Notes: generated from the sequence alone by a model not told the origin. A stretch of 64,000 bases of DNA from Aurantiacibacter gangjinensis (GCF_001886695.1 NZ_CP018097.1:2127001-2191000); one strand, 5' to 3'. Shown: positions 25,984 to 35,704, counted from the first letter of the stretch. Made by a program: numbers and translations.

Positions 25984-26969
25984 GCAGAAATCGCTCCACG
26001 CCTGGCGCGTGTGTCAGCGGGAATATTGGCATCGAACCACGCTGCGACGGGCGCCAACGCCGGATGCTCGAGGTCGCGCTCCATAGCCTCCCACACGCGC
26101 GGGATCATGGCGAGGTAGCGGTCCTTGCCGTCGCGCTTCCACAACCGCGCGAAAATACCGACGATCTTGGCGTTGCGCTGCGCTCCGAGCCGCGCATAGT
26201 CCGCTTCGAAATCGGGATCGGTATCGATGCGAGAGCGGTAATGGTTGAGCATCGCCTGCTCCAGTTGCGGCGATACATCGCGCCGCGCATCCTGCAACAG
26301 CGAGACAAGATCGTAAGCCGGGTGTCCAGACAGGGCATCCTGGAAATCGATCAGTCCCTGCTCGCCCGAATACTGCCCTTCCGGCCCAAGCAACATGATG
26401 TTTTCGGCATGATAATCGCGCAGCACCGTGACGCCCGGCTGCTGACGCAGCAATAGCGGGCCAAGCGCCTCTCGCCATGCGGCGAGGAAGCCCATGGAAT
26501 CGACCTCGATACCGGCGGCGGGGCAGAACCAGTCGGGCAGCAGCGAGACCTCGCGCAGATATGTCTCCAGCGAATACGGATCGAAGGGACCGGCGGGGCG
26601 GTTGTGCAGCGCCACCAGCGCATCGACGGCATCCTGATATGCCCGATGTTCCTCCTGCGGATGGATGTCGAGCCAGTCGCGCATCCGGTCATTGCCGAAA
26701 TCCTCGGTCAGCACCCAGCCCGCCTGTGCATCTTCCGACAGGATGGCAGGCGCGCGCATGTTGTGATCCGAAAGCCACCGCGCGACATGCAGGAAGGGCC
26801 GCGGGTCTTCTTCAGGTGGCCGGGCATACATCAGCATCGCCGTGCCATCACCGCGGCGCAGGCGGAAATAGCGGCGGAAACTCGCATCGCCGGGGATCGG
26901 TTCGATAACCGCATCGCTCCAGCCCGCTTTGCCGAGAAAATCGCGGATGCCTTCGGGCAAGTCATTCAT
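25980..26969 (-). CDS. amgK: N-acetylmuramate/N-acetylglucosamine anomeric kinase (AmgK-type)
   Basis: A 329-residue aminoglycoside-phosphotransferase-fold kinase. The nucleotide-binding N-lobe includes FRRYFRLRRGDGTAMLMY. The catalytic loop is VLRDYHAENIMLL, and the metal-binding motif is LIDFQDALSGHPAYDL. AmgK phosphorylates the anomeric carbon of MurNAc (and GlcNAc), feeding MurU. I start at the ATG at 26969, which overlaps the tsaE stop as ATGA; an ATG at 26987 would add six residues inside tsaE. Pairing with murU is the main support for substrate. Confidence 0.85.
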   Translation of the reverse strand: MNDLPEGIRDFLGKAGWSDAVIEPIPGDASFRRYFRLRRGDGTAMLMYARPPEEDPRPFLHVARWLSDHNMRAPAILSEDAQAGWVLTEDFGNDRMRDWLDIHPQEEHRAYQDAVDALVALHNRPAGPFDPYSLETYLREVSLLPDWFCPAAGIEVDSMGFLAAWREALGPLLLRQQPGVTVLRDYHAENIMLLGPEGQYSGEQGLIDFQDALSGHPAYDLVSLLQDARRDVSPQLEQAMLNHYRSRIDTDPDFEADYARLGAQRNAKIVGIFARLWKRDGKDRYLAMIPRVWEAMERDLEHPALAPVAAWFDANIPADTRARRGAISA

Positions 26970-27403
26970 GGCATGCGTCCTTGCCAATCCGCGCCGCCTT
27001 CCACAACGGCCATGCGCCCTTGCCCACGGATTTCGAGCGCGATTTGCAGGCAGGCTGGCTCATGCACGAAGCCGCCGGCGTGATCGGGCCATTCCGCCAG
27101 CAGCACGGCACCGTCGCGATAGTCATCAAGCCCGATCTCCTCGGCCTCCTGCGGGCTTTTGAGCCGGTAGAAGTCGGCATGGACCACGGGCGGGGCGAGA
27201 TGGTCGTATGTTTCGACGATGGTGAAAGTGGGTGACGGCACTTCGCCCTCATGGCCCAGAGCGCGCAGGATCGCGCGCGACAGTGTCGTCTTGCCCGTTC
27301 CCAGATCGCCGCTGAGAGACACGACGTCGCCCGCGCGCAGTTTCGCGGCGAGGCGCGCGCCAAGATCGTTCATGGCTGCAAGGTCGGGCAGGTCGATATT
27401 CAA
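26966..27403 (-). CDS. tsaE: tRNA threonylcarbamoyladenosine biosynthesis ATPase TsaE
   Basis: TsaE is the ATPase that works with TsaB, TsaC and TsaD to form t6A37 in ANN-decoding tRNAs. The 145-residue protein has Walker A SGDLGTGKTTLSRAI, the switch-like VPSPTFTIVETY, DFYRL and LAEWPDHA (motif WxE/D region). It is normal in size. Start and stop overlap the flanking genes by ATGA on both sides, so translation is probably coupled to the kinase gene upstream and to amgK downstream. Confidence 0.94.
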   Translation of the reverse strand: MNIDLPDLAAMNDLGARLAAKLRAGDVVSLSGDLGTGKTTLSRAILRALGHEGEVPSPTFTIVETYDHLAPPVVHADFYRLKSPQEAEEIGLDDYRDGAVLLAEWPDHAGGFVHEPACLQIALEIRGQGRMAVVEGGADWQGRMP

Positions 27404-29742
27404 GGCAGCAATACCGTCGCCGTGGTGCCTGCACCCTTTTCCGACTGGATTTCAAGCCGGCCCCCATGCGCCTCGATCAGCTGGCGCGCCAATGGCAGGC
27501 CGAGGCCGCGCTTTCCGTCACCGCCATCGTCGCCCGGCAAGCGGTAGCCGTCCAAAGCGCGGGCAAGCTCGCTAGGCTTCATGCCCTCGCCATTGTCGGA
27601 GATAACGATGCGCGCGCCCGATTTTCGGCGAGTCAGCGCCACGAGGATGCGGCCATTGGCAGGCGTTGCGCTGATGGCATTGTCGAGCAGATTGCCGACC
27701 GCCCGGCCCAGTTGGCGGGGGTCCGCATGGACGCTGCCCGCGCCCTTGTCGCCGCGCAGATCCAGCGTGACATTCTTCGCTTCGATCGCTTCCTCGCGAG
27801 CGCGGACGATCTGCGTGGTGAAATTGAGCAGGTCCACCTCCTCGGTCGCAATCGGCAACAATCCCGCCTCGCTCTGCGTCAGATCGAGCACGCTTTCGAT
27901 CTGCTGCGACAAGCGCTCCACCGAAGCAATGATCGCGCCGACATATTCCTTGCCCTGATCGCTGAGATCGCCCGCCATGCCGGATTGCAGCAATTCGGCG
28001 AAACCGCCGATGGAGGTAAGCGGCGTGCGGAATTCGTAGGACATATTGGCAAGGAAGCGCGTCTTCACCGCGTCGGCCTCTTCCAGCGCCGACGCGCGTT
28101 CGCGCAAGGCTTCTTCGGCCTTCGTGGAATCGGTCACATCCATCACGGTCAGCAGGCCATTGCCATCGGGCAGCGGCACGCCTGCGAACTCCAGCGTACG
28201 CCCGTCGGACAGCACGACGCGCCCGCCCCTCTCCTTACGCTCCAACGTGGCCTCGCGCACGACTTCGCCGATGGCCTTGCGCTGCGCGGGGCGCGCGAGG
28301 CGATTGGAAATGCGGTCGAGCAGCTGATCAACATGGGGGTGCTTGTCGAGCACCTCGTCGGGCAGGCCCCAGATCGCGGGAAAACTGCGGTTCCACAGCT
28401 GCATACGTCCATCGGGCGCGAAGACAGCGAGCGACTCGAACAGCGAATCGAAGGTCGCCGTGCGCGTCCGCAGCAGCGTGTCGCGCGTTGCGGATAGAGC
28501 GAGCTGTTCGGACCTGTCTTCGGCCACGAGAACCAGACCGCCATCGGGCATGGGCTGCGCCACGATGCGCAAATGCGTGCTGTCCGGCAGAGACCAGGCG
28601 TCCTCCACCGGGTCGTCCTCGATAAACCAGCTGACCAGTTCGTCACGCCATTCGGGGAAGTCGCGGACTTCGGGCAACCGGCCTTGGTCGCGCGCCATGT
28701 CGAGAAACCGCTCGAAACGCGGCGGGTCCACCTGCGCCGCATTCGGCAGGGCGAAAATGCGCTGGAAAGGCTGGTTGGCGAAGATCATTCGCTTGTTCGC
28801 ATCGAATTGCGCCACGCCGACCGAGAGTTGGTCCAGCATGGATCGCTGCGCGGCGCGGAAGGCGCGGAAGGCACGCGTCTGCTCTTCCATCTCCTCGATA
28901 TCGATGGCGTATCCGGCGACACCTTCCGCCCCCAGCGGCAGGTCGCTGACCCGCAGGGTGCGGCGCTGGCTGCCGACGGTCGCCTGCACAATCCGCTCTA
29001 CCGGCAGATCGCGGCTGTGCGCCTGCCCCGCCACCTGCGCGGCGGTGAGGCCGTCGACGGTTTCGATCAGTTCGACCTGCTGCTCCACCACGCTGGCAGC
29101 ATCTTTCGCGCCGACCGCCGCAACATAGGCGCTGTTGACGAGGCGCAGGTCGAGTTCCGGCCCGCGGAACCACATGGGCATGGGAGCAGCTTCGATAAGG
29201 CCGACCAGCGCGGCGAAATCGTTGCGCGCGCGCGCTGTTTCGGCGCGAAGGCGAGAAAGCTCGCCCTGACTTTCGGAGAAGTCGAAAAACCACACCATCG
29301 CCGCCCCGCCCGATGCGACGACGGGGTCGGCCAGCTGCCCACGCACGGCAAGGCTGCGCTGCGATCCGCGCGGCGTCACGACCATGGTGAAGGCTGCCGC
29401 GGTTTTCTGCGTGCGGCGAATTGCCTCGAACAGTTCCTTCTGGTCGTATTCCGAAAGACCGCCCTCCTCGCCATCCAGTTCGCTGATAAAGTCGGGCAGC
29501 TTGTCCAGGCCCAGCCAAGCGGCCAAGCGGTCCGGACCCTCTATCTTGCCATCGGGACGCACCAGCAGCGGGATGGCGGGCGAATTGTCGATGATGCGCG
29601 AGAGACGTCGCACCGTGCTGCGGGCCGATCGCGCCGCGCGCTGGCGTTGGAGCGCGCCCACCACCAGCCAAACCGCGCCAAAGGTCCAGGCGGCCAGCAT
29701 CAGCCCCAGCAGGGCCAGCGCGGTAGGGGTGAGTTCCATCAC
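27400..29742 (-). CDS. divL: DivL-like PAS histidine-kinase homologue with Tyr in the H-box
   Basis: A 780-residue protein with one N-terminal membrane segment (about 8-30), several PAS-like segments (about 45-155, 180-285, 300-410, 430-540), a dimerisation helix and a kinase ATPase domain. The H-box reads FLANMSYEFRTPLTS, with Tyr569 (codon TAC at 28036-28038) where active kinases have the phosphorylated His. The ATPase motifs remain (NLLDNAIS, DNGEGM, GLGLPLARQLIEAHGG). This matches DivL of Caulobacter (about 770 residues, Tyr550), which senses DivK-P and controls CckA and so CtrA. DivL was first reported as a tyrosine kinase, but its cell role does not need that activity. Its position at the head of the tsaE-addA cluster supports orthology. 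Cellular role here is inference. Confidence 0.85.
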   Translation of the reverse strand: MMELTPTALALLGLMLAAWTFGAVWLVVGALQRQRAARSARSTVRRLSRIIDNSPAIPLLVRPDGKIEGPDRLAAWLGLDKLPDFISELDGEEGGLSEYDQKELFEAIRRTQKTAAAFTMVVTPRGSQRSLAVRGQLADPVVASGGAAMVWFFDFSESQGELSRLRAETARARNDFAALVGLIEAAPMPMWFRGPELDLRLVNSAYVAAVGAKDAASVVEQQVELIETVDGLTAAQVAGQAHSRDLPVERIVQATVGSQRRTLRVSDLPLGAEGVAGYAIDIEEMEEQTRAFRAFRAAQRSMLDQLSVGVAQFDANKRMIFANQPFQRIFALPNAAQVDPPRFERFLDMARDQGRLPEVRDFPEWRDELVSWFIEDDPVEDAWSLPDSTHLRIVAQPMPDGGLVLVAEDRSEQLALSATRDTLLRTRTATFDSLFESLAVFAPDGRMQLWNRSFPAIWGLPDEVLDKHPHVDQLLDRISNRLARPAQRKAIGEVVREATLERKERGGRVVLSDGRTLEFAGVPLPDGNGLLTVMDVTDSTKAEEALRERASALEEADAVKTRFLANMSYEFRTPLTSIGGFAELLQSGMAGDLSDQGKEYVGAIIASVERLSQQIESVLDLTQSEAGLLPIATEEVDLLNFTTQIVRAREEAIEAKNVTLDLRGDKGAGSVHADPRQLGRAVGNLLDNAISATPANGRILVALTRRKSGARIVISDNGEGMKPSELARALDGYRLPGDDGGDGKRGLGLPLARQLIEAHGGRLEIQSEKGAGTTATVLLP

Positions 29743-29862
29743 TTACGCAGCTATTCGCGCAGCCACGCAGATGCAATCGCTGCACGGCAAACTTGCACGA
29801 AATAGCAAACGCCCCGGCGTGCAGAAGCAGACCGGGGCGCTGTGTTACGAAGGCGGCGAGCC

Positions 29863-31278
29863 TTAGTAGCGATAATGTTCGGGCTTGAAGGGGCCTTCCA
29901 CCGGCACACCGATATAATCGGCCTGCTGCTGGCTCAGCTTGGTCAGCTTCACGCCCAGCTTGTCGAGGTGCAGCGCGGCGACCTTCTCGTCCAGCTTCTT
30001 GGGCAGGACGTACACGTCGTTCTCATACTGGTCGTGGCGTTCCCAAAGCTCGATCTGCGCCAGAACCTGGTTGGTGAAGGAACAGCTCATCACGAAGCTG
30101 GGGTGGCCGGTGGCGCAGGCGAGGTTCACCAGGCGGCCCTTGGCCAGCACGATGATTTCCTTCCCGTCAGGGAACTTCACCAGGTCGGTGCCCGGCTTCA
30201 GTTCGGTCCACTCGTAATTGTCGAGCGCGCCGATCTGGATCTCGCTGTCGAAGTGGCCGATATTACACACGATCGCCATGTGCTTCATATTCTTCATGTG
30301 CTCGGCGGTGATGACGTCTTCGTTGCCCGTCGTGGTGACGAAGATGTCCGCGCGGCCCACGGCGTCTTCCAGCGTGGTGACTTCAAAGCCTTCCATCGCG
30401 GCCTGCAGCGCGCAGATCGGATCGATTTCGGTCACCAGCACGCGGGCACCGCCATCGCGCAGCGACTGTGCGCTGCCCTTGCCGACATCGCCATATCCGG
30501 CGACGCAGGCAACCTTGCCGCTCAGCATTACGTCGGTGGCGCGGCGGATGGCGTCGACCAGCGATTCGCGGCAACCGTAGAGATTGTCGAACTTCGACTT
30601 GGTGACGCTGTCATTCACATTGATAGCGGGGAACGGCAGCTTGCCCTTCTTGGCGAGCTGGTAGAGGCGATGCACGCCCGTGGTCGTTTCCTCGGACACG
30701 CCCAGAATGTTCTCGACCGACTTGGTGAGATAGCCGGGCTTCTTCTTGATGAAGGCTTTCAGCGCGCGCTGCATCTCGATTTCTTCGGCATTGGCGGGCT
30801 CTGGCATGTCCTCGCCTGCTTCAAGACGGGCGCCCCACAGCGCAAACATGGTAGCATCGCCACCATCGTCGAGGATGAGGTTGGCGGTCAGCTCCGCGTC
30901 ATCATCGGTCGACCAGTCGAAGATGTTGCCGACATAGTCCCAGTACTCGGCCAGGCTCTCGCCCTTCACGGCAAACACGGGAATGTCCTGCGCAGCGATG
31001 GCGGCGGCGGCGTGGTCCTGCGTGGAGAAGATGTTGCAAGTTGCCCAGCGCACTTCGGCGCCCAGGGCCACCAGCGTTTCGATCAGCACGGCGGTTTGGA
31101 TGGTCATGTGCAGCGAGCCGGTGATGCGCGCGCCCTTCAGCGGCTGCGCTTCGCCATATTCTTCGCGCGTGGCCATCAGGCCCGGCATTTCGGTTTCGGC
31201 AATGTTGATTTCGGCGCGACCGTAATCGGCAAGGCCAATGTCTTTGATGATATAGTCGTTGAAAGCGGCGTCGGCCAC
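29863..31278 (-). CDS. ahcY: adenosylhomocysteinase (SAH hydrolase)
   Basis: AhcY hydrolyses S-adenosylhomocysteine to adenosine and homocysteine using tightly bound NAD. Conserved blocks are [19 protein letters not shown], the NAD-binding [37 protein letters not shown] and the C-terminal [12 protein letters not shown]. The length of 471 residues fits, including the roughly 40-residue insertion of this bacterial clade. I choose the GTG at 31278, which has GAGGAG 7 bases upstream. An ATG at 31350 would add a Pro/Arg-rich stretch with no family match. I see no SAH riboswitch upstream. Confidence 0.96.
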   Translation of the reverse strand: MADAAFNDYIIKDIGLADYGRAEINIAETEMPGLMATREEYGEAQPLKGARITGSLHMTIQTAVLIETLVALGAEVRWATCNIFSTQDHAAAAIAAQDIPVFAVKGESLAEYWDYVGNIFDWSTDDDAELTANLILDDGGDATMFALWGARLEAGEDMPEPANAEEIEMQRALKAFIKKKPGYLTKSVENILGVSEETTTGVHRLYQLAKKGKLPFPAINVNDSVTKSKFDNLYGCRESLVDAIRRATDVMLSGKVACVAGYGDVGKGSAQSLRDGGARVLVTEIDPICALQAAMEGFEVTTLEDAVGRADIFVTTTGNEDVITAEHMKNMKHMAIVCNIGHFDSEIQIGALDNYEWTELKPGTDLVKFPDGKEIIVLAKGRLVNLACATGHPSFVMSCSFTNQVLAQIELWERHDQYENDVYVLPKKLDEKVAALHLDKLGVKLTKLSQQQADYIGVPVEGPFKPEHYRY

Positions 31279-31456
31279 GGCACGTCTCCTCGGTGCGAAT
31301 GGGGGATGGGCGTCGCCGGGGCTCCATGCAACGCATTTGCCGCGCGACATAGAGCGCGAATGGCCCGCTCACAACCCCTTGGAATGCAGCGTGCCGCCTT
31401 GCGTGCGAGGCGGCAGGCCCTATGTCGGTTCGCGGACGGTGACAGGAGGATTATTG

Positions 31457-31936
31457 ATGACGATTTCCAAAGGCGATTCCATTCCAGAGGTGAAGCTTGC
31501 CAAAGCAACCGCCGACGGCCCCGAACAGGTCCAGTCGAGCGAGTTCTTCGCCGGCCGGAAGATCGCGCTGTTCGCAGTACCCGGCGCTTTCACGCCCACC
31601 TGCTCCGCCCGCCACCTGCCCGGCTATGTCGACCATGCCGCCGACCTGAAAGCCAAGGGCGTGGACGAGATCGCCTGCACCAGCGTGAACGATGCCTTCG
31701 TGATGAAAGCCTGGAACGAGGCGGATGGCTCTTCCGATATCACCATGCTGGCCGATGGCAGTGGCGATTTCGCCAAAGCGCTGGGCCTCGACGCCGATTT
31801 CTCCGGCTATGGAATGGGCCAGCGCTCGCAGCGTTATTCGATGATCGTGGATGATGGCGTGGTGACCGAAATCAATGTCGAAGATTCCGGTGAATTCGAT
31901 GTCTCCAGCGCGGAGCATATGCTCGGGCAGCTATGA
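31457..31936 (+). CDS. glutaredoxin-dependent peroxiredoxin (Prx5 type)
   Basis: A 159-residue atypical peroxiredoxin that reduces peroxides. The peroxidatic site is FAVPGAFTPTCSARHLPGY (PxxxTxxC), followed by IACTSVNDAFVMKAW and LADGSGDFAKALGL, the Prx5/AhpE-like order. AGGAGG stands 7 bases before the ATG at 31457. It diverges from ahcY across about 180 bp, and a strong terminator follows. Confidence 0.92.
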   Translation: MTISKGDSIPEVKLAKATADGPEQVQSSEFFAGRKIALFAVPGAFTPTCSARHLPGYVDHAADLKAKGVDEIACTSVNDAFVMKAWNEADGSSDITMLADGSGDFAKALGLDADFSGYGMGQRSQRYSMIVDDGVVTEINVEDSGEFDVSSAEHMLGQL

Positions 31937-31975
31937 CCGGATCTGCTTGAACGTATGTGCAAGTCGAGCACGATC

Positions 31976-32004
31976 GGGGGCGTCCTTTGTGGCGCCCCTT
32001 TTTT
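31976..32004 (+). terminator. intrinsic terminator after the peroxiredoxin gene
   Basis: GGGGCG (31977-31982) pairs with CGCCCC (31993-31998) around a 10-base loop, directly followed by six T. It is one of the clearest Rho-independent terminators in the window. Confidence 0.88.
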
Positions 32005-32102
32005 GCGTCACGGGTCGGCAAATCCCGGCGTCCAATCATACTTGATGACACCTCTCTCCTTCTCTCCTAGGCTTGTAGCTGTAGCGAGGAAGGAGCCGGG
32101 TC

Positions 32103-33740
32103 ATGTTACGCTGGGGGATTACAACGGTACTTGTGCTGTGGTGCTCCGCCGCCGCACATGCGCAGCCGCTTAGCGAAGCCGAAGCAATCGCGATCGCCGC
32201 AGTCGTCGATGAAGCGGAGACCCAAAATGCGCCGGGCATCGCAGTTGGTATCGTGCGCGGCGGTGATGTCGTATTCGAGCAATATCGCGGTCTGGCAGAC
32301 CTCTCTCACAACGTTGCCATCGGACCGGAAACGCGGTTCAACCTGGCATCGCTCGCCAAGCAATTCACGGCGGCGATGGTGCTCGATCTCTCGCAGGCCG
32401 GGCTGATCGACCTCGACGCCGACATTCGCACTTACCTGCCGGACGTGCTGCCCGAGATCGACCAGCCAATCACCGTGCGGCACCTGATCGAGCATCGCAG
32501 CGGCCTTCGCGATGTTTACGATCTCTGGAGCCTGTCGGGCTTCAACTGGTATGAGCGGGCGCTGACGAACGAGGACGCGATCCGATTGCTTGCCCAACAG
32601 CGCGACCTGAATTTCGCACCCGGCAGCGCCCACCTTTATTCCAACAGCAATTACATCGTGCTGGCAGAGCTCGTCGCAGCAATTGCGCAGGAACCGTTTG
32701 CCGATCATGCCGCTAGCTTCTTCGATCGCTACGGAATGTCTGCTACCAGATGGCGACCAAGTTACGGTACGGTGGTCCCGCATCAGGCCGAGGCATATTA
32801 CCGGTTCGATGATTGGTTTCGCAGCCCGGACCTTGCCAATTTACATGGCGACGGTTTCCTGTGGACGACCTTGGCCGACCAGCTGCAATACGAAGCACTG
32901 GTGCAGGATGGCAGCGGCACCCTGCTGATGGCAGCACAGGCCAGACCGGATGTCGGAGACTACGGTTACGGGCTCGAACATGACGTGCACGGCGATGTGC
33001 CGCGCATTTCCCACGTCGGATCCACGGGCGCCTATAATGCAGTGGTGATCCGCTATCCGGAACAGGCCGTAAGCGTCGTCGTGATGGGCAACAATGCCAC
33101 TCTCGGCGTCGTGCCTATGGCCTATCGCATCGCAGACTTGCTGGTCGCCGAGGACGTCGGTCGAGCGCCCGCATATCCCTCCGGTCCGGAAAGTATCGGT
33201 CCTCGGCTTGCCAATGGCGATGTCGTCGGTCGGTATGAGCAGGAAGGCGGCAGTATCATCGCCATCACCGAGCGTGACGGACGCCTGTTTCGCGAACTGG
33301 CCGGTCGCGATCCGGTCGAGCTGTTGCACGAAGACGGCAATCTCTTCGCCTATGCCAGCAATACCGATCTTAAGATCCAGCTGGAGGGCGAGCGCTTTCG
33401 CATTTTCTTGCCCAGCAAACCGGTCGCCACGTTCGTTCGTCTGGCCCCCGTGCCCGACGACGATGCGCGACTTGCGAGTATCGAGGGCGCCTATGCGAAT
33501 GACGAAACCGGCGCAGTCCTCCGGATCGAGCGGACATCGGGGACGGACTACCGAGTCACCGACATGCGCGGTGTTGGCGATGCGCAGATGATCGCGGATG
33601 ACGACATCTTCTGGAACGGGACAAGGCTCCGGTTCCAACGCGATGACGACGGGGAAGTTACCCGGCTCCTCTATACGAGCGGCAGGCTCGCCAATGTCGA
33701 GTTTCTCCGCATCACCGATGCAGGCCTGGCATCCGACTAG
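32103..33740 (+). CDS. exported serine hydrolase, class C beta-lactamase fold
   Basis: The 545-residue protein starts with a signal peptide (ending Ala-His-Ala-Gln at about 21). The nucleophile motif is SLAKQF (Ser83, Lys86 as SxxK), the second motif YSNSNY (YxN), and the third region HVGSTGAYNA (HxG). An additional C-terminal domain of about 170 residues is beta-rich. Members of this family are usually esterases, D-aminopeptidases or peptidases rather than antibiotic-resistance enzymes, so I do not call resistance. AAGGAG precedes the ATG. The gene stands alone between the terminator and the converging murA. Confidence 0.88.
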   Translation: MLRWGITTVLVLWCSAAAHAQPLSEAEAIAIAAVVDEAETQNAPGIAVGIVRGGDVVFEQYRGLADLSHNVAIGPETRFNLASLAKQFTAAMVLDLSQAGLIDLDADIRTYLPDVLPEIDQPITVRHLIEHRSGLRDVYDLWSLSGFNWYERALTNEDAIRLLAQQRDLNFAPGSAHLYSNSNYIVLAELVAAIAQEPFADHAASFFDRYGMSATRWRPSYGTVVPHQAEAYYRFDDWFRSPDLANLHGDGFLWTTLADQLQYEALVQDGSGTLLMAAQARPDVGDYGYGLEHDVHGDVPRISHVGSTGAYNAVVIRYPEQAVSVVVMGNNATLGVVPMAYRIADLLVAEDVGRAPAYPSGPESIGPRLANGDVVGRYEQEGGSIIAITERDGRLFRELAGRDPVELLHEDGNLFAYASNTDLKIQLEGERFRIFLPSKPVATFVRLAPVPDDDARLASIEGAYANDETGAVLRIERTSGTDYRVTDMRGVGDAQMIADDDIFWNGTRLRFQRDDDGEVTRLLYTSGRLANVEFLRITDAGLASD

Positions 33741-33764
33741 ACGTCGCCCGCCATTAGCAACCGC

Positions 33765-35057
33765 TCAATCGTCCCAGCTGACGTCCACACCGAGGCTGTC
33801 GATGTTCTTCACGAAATCGGGGTGCGCGCGGCGGATGGGGTCGGCGTCGAGAATGGTGCTTTCCCCATCGATGCTGCTGGCGATCATCAGCATCGCGATG
33901 GCGACGCGAATGATATAGGGGCTGGTAACCGTCGCCGGGCGCAGCGTGTCACCGCCGAAGGTGATGAGGCGGTGCGGATCGCATAGCAGCGTATGCGCGC
34001 CGAACAGGCTGAGTTCGGTGTGCCATGTCAGGCCGCCTTCATAGACCTTGTTCCAGAACATGGTCTGCCCCTTGGCCTTCACGCCCAGCGCGATAAAGAT
34101 CGGCAGCAGGTCGGCGGGGATATAGGGCCATGGCGCGGCCTCCACCTTGGTGGTGATGTGACTGGTGAAGTTCTGCTGCACGACCAGCTGGTCGGGCGCG
34201 TTGAGCCGGCTCCACCCATCGGCATGTTCCACATGCGCGCCGAACTTCTCGAATGTCCGGTCGATCAGCATGAAATCCTCGGGGCGCGTATTGCGCACCG
34301 AAATATCTCCGCCGGTTACTGCGGCGAGCGCCAGGAAGGTGGCGATCTCGTGGAAATCCTCGACGAAAGTGTAATCGACAGAGGTGAACTCCTCGCACCC
34401 CTCGACCGACACCATGGAGGTGCCCTTGCCCTTGATGCGCGCCCCCATCTTTTCGAGGAAGGTGCACATTTCCTGCACATGCGGCTCGCAAGCGGCGTTC
34501 ACAATCTGGCTGGAGCCATTGGCGGTCAGCGCGCTGATGATGAAGTTCTCGGTCGTGGTGACGGAGGCATATTCCAGCCACATGCGCGCGCCATCGCCGC
34601 GCTGCTTCTTGCGGAAGACGATATCCTTGCCTTCGTAGGACACAGTCGCGCCGAAGGCTTCAAATACCTTCACATGCGGGTCGATCTCGCGCGCGCCAAG
34701 CGTGCAGCCCTTTACCTCATGCTCCAGCCGCGCTTCGCCGAGCCTTGCCAGCAGGCCCGGAATCATCATGATGGAAGCACGCATGGCTTGCGGCAGCGTC
34801 GCCTTGGCGGAAGGCGAGATGGTCGAATGGTCGATGCGCAGGGTCTTGCCCTGCTTGTCCCATTCCACCGTGCTGCCCAGCTCGCCGAAAAAGGCGTGGA
34901 TGCGCTGGACGTCGGTAATTTCCGGCACGTTGCGCAGCATGATCGGCGCGTCGCTCAGCAGAGTCGCGCACAGCACCGGCAGCACTGCGTTCTTGTTGGC
35001 CGAGGGGTCGATCTTGCCCTGGAGCTTTTGCCCGCCCCGCACATACAAAGCCGTCAT
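33765..35057 (-). CDS. murA: UDP-N-acetylglucosamine 1-carboxyvinyltransferase, divergent MurA family
   Basis: MurA transfers enolpyruvate to UDP-GlcNAc, the first committed step of peptidoglycan synthesis. The 430-residue protein keeps the catalytic loop KGCTLGAREIDPH, with Cys118 and Arg123 at the positions of E. coli Cys115 and Arg120. It also keeps NKNAVLPVL, an Asp in IPADLLPIF (E. coli Asp305 region) and an Arg in SPYIIRVAIAM. Blocks around APWPYIPAD and the C-terminus differ from standard MurA, so it belongs to a divergent branch common in alphaproteobacteria. It may be the only MurA or a second copy; the window cannot tell. Confidence 0.85.
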   Translation of the reverse strand: MTALYVRGGQKLQGKIDPSANKNAVLPVLCATLLSDAPIMLRNVPEITDVQRIHAFFGELGSTVEWDKQGKTLRIDHSTISPSAKATLPQAMRASIMMIPGLLARLGEARLEHEVKGCTLGAREIDPHVKVFEAFGATVSYEGKDIVFRKKQRGDGARMWLEYASVTTTENFIISALTANGSSQIVNAACEPHVQEMCTFLEKMGARIKGKGTSMVSVEGCEEFTSVDYTFVEDFHEIATFLALAAVTGGDISVRNTRPEDFMLIDRTFEKFGAHVEHADGWSRLNAPDQLVVQQNFTSHITTKVEAAPWPYIPADLLPIFIALGVKAKGQTMFWNKVYEGGLTWHTELSLFGAHTLLCDPHRLITFGGDTLRPATVTSPYIIRVAIAMLMIASSIDGESTILDADPIRRAHPDFVKNIDSLGVDVSWDD

Positions 35058-35092
35058 TCGTAATCCTTATCCATTGCTCCGGACGGGTCGCC

Positions 35093-35704
35093 TCAGGCGA
35101 AGCCCATCAGGCTGAGCACTTCCTTGCGGCTGCGCGCATCCTCGCGGAAGCAGCCGGTCACCCTGCTGGTGGTCATAGAGACCCCCGGCGTGCGAACGCC
35201 GCGCGCGGTCATGCAGGCATGGCTCGCCTCGATCACCACCGCAACGCCGCGCGGCTCCAGATGATCCTCGATGCATTGCGCGACTTCCGCCGTCAGCCGT
35301 TCCTGTATCTGCAAGCGGCGCGCAAAGCCGTGCAGCACCCTTGCCAGCTTGGAAATGCCGACAACGCGGTTCGTTGGCAGGTAGGCGATATGTGCCTTAC
35401 CGATGATGGGCGCCATGTGGTGCTCGCAATGACTCTGGAACGGGATGTCCTTCAGCAGCACGATCTCGTCATAGCCGCCCACTTCCTCGAACACGCGGCT
35501 GAGGTGGATCGCGGGATCTTCCTCGTAACCGATGCAATATTCTTTCCACGCGCGCGCGACGCGGGCGGGTGTGTCGAGCAGCCCCTCGCGTTCCGGATCG
35601 TCGCCCGCCCAGCGGATCAGCGTGCGGATGGCATCCTGCACATCGTCGGGCACCGGCGGCTTGCCGCGCGGATCGTCTTCATCTGGGCCTTCAAGGCTGC
35701 TCAT
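35093..35704 (-). CDS. folE: GTP cyclohydrolase I
   Basis: FolE converts GTP to dihydroneopterin triphosphate, the entry to folate and pterin synthesis. The 203-residue protein has [14 protein letters not shown], the zinc and active-site block [35 protein letters not shown] and the last zinc ligand in [11 protein letters not shown] start at the ATG at 35704 ([11 protein letters not shown]); the frame continues upstream only as antisense of the PLD gene. It lies one base after the PLD gene stop, so both probably share an mRNA. Confidence 0.96.
   Translation of the reverse strand: MSSLEGPDEDDPRGKPPVPDDVQDAIRTLIRWAGDDPEREGLLDTPARVARAWKEYCIGYEEDPAIHLSRVFEEVGGYDEIVLLKDIPFQSHCEHHMAPIIGKAHIAYLPTNRVVGISKLARVLHGFARRLQIQERLTAEVAQCIEDHLEPRGVAVVIEASHACMTARGVRTPGVSMTTSRVTGCFREDARSRKEVLSLMGFA

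Noticed and set aside
31279-31456. Possible SAH riboswitch upstream of ahcY
   Set aside because: The only resemblance is CCGAGGAG, which is the ribosome-binding site; the paired regions needed for the riboswitch are not present.
29842-31854. 670-residue plus-strand frame
   Set aside because: Antisense to ahcY and out of frame with the peroxiredoxin gene; no motif or ribosome site.
32103-33740. Beta-lactamase resistance gene
   Set aside because: It has the fold and SxxK motif, but the extra C-terminal domain fits serine esterase or peptidase relatives; resistance is not supported.
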